Source: Actinomycetota bacterium
GTDB taxonomy: Bacteria; Actinomycetota; Acidimicrobiia; Acidimicrobiales; Ilumatobacteraceae
DNA: 34,439 nt
NCBI GenBank assembly: GCA_026393575.1
Contig: JAPKZX010000026.1
Coordinates: 1-34,439, forward strand
Direction of reading: 5' to 3'
Below the pieces are notes generated by a model, which saw only the letters and a list, made by a program, of their open reading frames with translations, made no database searches and was not told where the DNA came from. The first letter of the stretch is position 1; each line of letters starts with the position of its first letter. Below, one piece after another: positions 32,311 to 34,439 of this stretch. Made by a program: the position numbers and the translations under genes.

Positions 32311-33693
32311 ATGACCCCTGAGGACCTTGATCAAGTTGACGCCTTATCGCGAAGACATATCTGGGGCCACTTCACCCGACTCGCTGGAGCTCAGCGCGAT
32401 GGATTGCCCATTATCGAACGCGGCGAGGGCGCATACGTGTACGACGCCGCAGGACGAAAGTTCCTCGATGGCCTCAGTGGCTTGTTCACCGTCAACATTG
32501 GGCATGGTCGCACCGAGCTCGCAGAAGCCGCACGTGCTCAAACCGAAAAGCTCGCCTACTTCCCTCTCTGGAGTTACACCACTCAACCTGCGGCGCGTCT
32601 CGCTGGTCGACTCGCCGAGCTCGCGCCTGGCGACCTCAACAGAGTGTTCTTCACCACTGGTGGCGGAGAGGCTGTGGAGTCTGCTTGGAAACTTGCAATC
32701 CAATACTTCGCCGCTATCGGTCAACCATCTCGACGAAAAGTGATCAGCCGCGACTACGCATATCACGGAACATCTCTTGGTGCTTTGTCCATTACTGGCA
32801 TACCTGCATTACGCGAACCATTTGAACCACTGCTACCGAACGCCGTAAAGATTCGAAACACAAACCATTACCGATGCGCCACCTGCTCTCAGTTGCCGGC
32901 GTGCACTCTTGATTGTGCAGATGACTTAGAGCGTCGCATCTTGGCAGAAGGTCCCGAGACCGTTGCCATGGTCATCATGGAGCCAGTACAAAACACAGGT
33001 GGAACTTTGGTGCCTCCCGATGGCTACTGGAAAAAAGTGCGCGAGACCTGCGACAAGTACGGCATTCTCCTTGTCTCAGATGAAGTCATTTGCGCATTCG
33101 GTCGACTGGGCCACATGTTCGCATCTGATCGTTTTGGATTCCAGCCCGACAGGCTCACTTTTGCCAAAGGTGTTACCAGCGGATACGCACCACTCGGTGG
33201 CGTCATGGTGAGCGACCGCATTGCCGGGCCGTTCCTAGAGGAAAGCAATCGTGTATTCATGCACGGCCTTACATTTGGTGGCCACCCCGTGAGTTGCGCT
33301 GTGGCTTTAACAAACCTTGATGTCATGGAAAATGATGACATCTGTGGAAACGTTCTTCGTCACGAAGAACTGTTCGACGATGTCATGGCTTCGTTGTCGC
33401 ATCTCCCAATAGTCGGAGACGTGCGCGGATGTGGCTACTTCCGTGTGGCAGAACTTGTGAGCAATAAAGAAACACGCCAAACGTTCACTGACGATGAAAG
33501 CGAATGGCTCTTGCGAACCGTCGTGTCACCAATGCTCTACGACGCAGGCCTTATTTGTCGTGCAGACGACCGCGCAGACCCTGTAGTTGTGCTCTCGCCC
33601 ACCCTTATTTGTGGCGAACAGGAATTGGAATTCATTCGTACAACTTTGACTTCAGTTTTTACTGAAGCGTGGAAGCAGTACTGCTCTCGATAA
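32311..33693 (+). CDS. Class-III aminotransferase, probably putrescine/diamine:pyruvate type
   Basis: 460 aa PLP enzyme. Visible are FLDGLSGLFTVNIGHG, FTTGGGEAVESAWKLA (phosphate-binding), YAYHGTSLGALS, VIMEPVQNTGG, LLVSDEVICAFGRLG with the ring-binding Asp257, and LTFAKGVTSGYAPLGG with Schiff-base Lys286. A Cys cluster C189-x2-C192-x5-C198-x3-C202 lies before the DLERRI helix; several class-III enzymes have Cys in this loop, and four suggest a structural metal. With the polyamine importer on one side and an aminobutyraldehyde-type dehydrogenase on the other, the expected reaction is putrescine to 4-aminobutanal. Related enzymes act on GABA, taurine or beta-alanine, so specificity is inferred. 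Confidence 0.87.
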   Translation: MTPEDLDQVDALSRRHIWGHFTRLAGAQRDGLPIIERGEGAYVYDAAGRKFLDGLSGLFTVNIGHGRTELAEAARAQTEKLAYFPLWSYTTQPAARLAGRLAELAPGDLNRVFFTTGGGEAVESAWKLAIQYFAAIGQPSRRKVISRDYAYHGTSLGALSITGIPALREPFEPLLPNAVKIRNTNHYRCATCSQLPACTLDCADDLERRILAEGPETVAMVIMEPVQNTGGTLVPPDGYWKKVRETCDKYGILLVSDEVICAFGRLGHMFASDRFGFQPDRLTFAKGVTSGYAPLGGVMVSDRIAGPFLEESNRVFMHGLTFGGHPVSCAVALTNLDVMENDDICGNVLRHEELFDDVMASLSHLPIVGDVRGCGYFRVAELVSNKETRQTFTDDESEWLLRTVVSPMLYDAGLICRADDRADPVVVLSPTLICGEQELEFIRTTLTSVFTEAWKQYCSR

Positions 33694-33705
33694 TCAACTA
33701 TCGAG
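33686..33705. terminator. Hairpin spanning both stop codons of a convergent pair
   Basis: CTCGATA and TATCGAG form a perfect 7-bp stem with a 6-base loop. It includes the aminotransferase TAA (33691-33693) and the dehydrogenase TGA (33694-33696, minus strand). Being symmetric, it could terminate transcripts arriving from both sides. No T-tracts are present. Confidence 0.5.
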
Positions 33706-34439
33706 GTTGGCCATCACGTGCTTAATGCGCGTGTAGTCATCGAGGGCGTAGGCGGACAAGTCTTTGCCGTAACCGGACTTCTTGTAACCGCCGTGCGGCA
33801 TTTCAGCTACAACCGGAATGTGAGTATTGATCCATACGCAACCAAAATCAAGGTGCTTTGCCATACGCATCGCACGTCCAAAGTCGCGTGTCCAAACGGA
33901 CGATGCCAATCCGTAGTCAACACCGTTCGCCCAACGCAATGCTTCGTCTTCATCTGAGAATCTCTGCACGGTAATGACTGGCCCAAAGATTTCGTTTTGA
34001 ATCATTTCGTCTTCTTGACGAAGGTCTGCAATCACTGTTGGAGTGAAGAAGTAACCGTCTGCACCTTGGCGCTCACCGCCAGTAACAACACGAGCATGAC
34101 TCGGTGTGCGATCAACAAAACCTGCAACGCGAGCCAATTGGCTCTGATTGTTCAAGGGACCAAATGCTGCTTCTAAATCTGAAGGTGCACCTGTACGAGT
34201 TGCAGATGCTTGTTCTGCAAGAGCCGCTACGAACTCTGAATAAATCTTTGGCCCACACACAACACGTGTTGCTGCTGTGCAATCTTGACCTGCGTTGAAA
34301 TATCCCGCAGCAGCAATACCGGCCGCAGCAGCTTCAATGTCGGCGTCGTCAAACACGATGACTGGCGCTTTACCTCCCAATTCGAGATGAACTCGCTTCA
34401 GACTCTTTGCTGCAGCCTCGGCAACCTCCATGCCTGCAC
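33694..34439 (-). CDS. Aldehyde dehydrogenase, gamma-aminobutyraldehyde type (5' part outside the window)
   Basis: About 248 C-terminal codons. The catalytic Glu is in [18 protein letters not shown], the nucleophile Cys in [14 protein letters not shown], and the cofactor/active-site block [12 protein letters not shown] and the end [18 protein letters not shown] are intact. The GQDCTA wording around the Cys is typical of the 4-aminobutyraldehyde dehydrogenase (PatD/YdcW-like) group. The frame is still open at the window edge (codons for Ala-Gly precede the Met at 34431), so the true start lies upstream. It would oxidise the aminobutanal made by the neighbouring aminotransferase to GABA. The stop abuts that of the aminotransferase gene. 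Confidence 0.88.
   Translation of the reverse strand, partial: AGMEVAEAAAKSLKRVHLELGGKAPVIVFDDADIEAAAAGIAAAGYFNAGQDCTAATRVVCGPKIYSEFVAALAEQASATRTGAPSDLEAAFGPLNNQSQLARVAGFVDRTPSHARVVTGGERQGADGYFFTPTVIADLRQEDEMIQNEIFGPVITVQRFSDEDEALRWANGVDYGLASSVWTRDFGRAMRMAKHLDFGCVWINTHIPVVAEMPHGGYKKSGYGKDLSAYALDDYTRIKHVMANLDS

Overview
The window looks like part of a compact actinobacterial chromosome, most plausibly a freshwater or marine member of the Acidimicrobiia (Ilumatobacteraceae-like). The signs are a mycothiol synthase (MshD) remnant, a DUF3499 protein, a DUF6285/phosphotransferase pair, mixed base composition, very short intergenic gaps, and many GTG starts placed directly behind a TAnnnT -10 box. 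The lineage is an inference; no marker phylogeny was possible. No insertion sequence, prophage, integrase or CRISPR array was seen, and no gene-free stretch exceeds 300 bases.

Layout. 1-676: the start of a truncated gene and an unknown gene, divergent. 673-5327: a sensor kinase/response regulator pair diverging from a redox cassette of two exported low-complexity proteins, an ApbE flavin transferase and a haem-b ferric-reductase-like membrane protein. 5324-7356: a two-subunit B12 mutase whose specificity residues fit isobutyryl-CoA mutase better than methylmalonyl-CoA mutase. 7380-7559: tRNA-CAT and tRNA-Asn. 7611-10385: dnaG and a broken rpoD. 10415-14093: terC and a ppdK split in two. 14152-21331: histidine genes hisC-B-H-A-F and hisI, with trpE and a ygfZ-like gene, interrupted by a divergent alpha/beta hydrolase. 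21360-23960: a 63-residue protein, nth, a truncated mshD and rlmN. 23957-26220: DUF3499, an SRPBCC protein, an APH-like phosphotransferase and DUF6285. 26310-34439: a polyamine ABC transporter (ATPase, Tat lipoprotein, fused double permease), a D-2-hydroxyacid dehydrogenase and a J-domain membrane protein, facing a class-III aminotransferase and a gamma-aminobutyraldehyde-type dehydrogenase. The last group reads as putrescine uptake and conversion towards GABA.

Two themes stand out. (1) Promoter architecture: nearly every first gene of a transcription unit has TAnnnT exactly 6 or 7 bases before its start codon, implying leaderless mRNAs. All five divergent gene pairs carry two opposed -10 boxes that share one central TA (A-N3-TA-N3-T), i.e. 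bidirectional promoters. All but one of the five convergent pairs overlap by exactly 4 bases at their stop codons. (2) Deletion-type scars in core genes: rpoD lacks about 53 codons of region 3 and changes frame, ppdK changes frame in an interdomain linker, and mshD loses its catalytic C-terminal domain together with the start of rlmN. These are either assembly errors or real lesions, and should be settled before functional conclusions are drawn.
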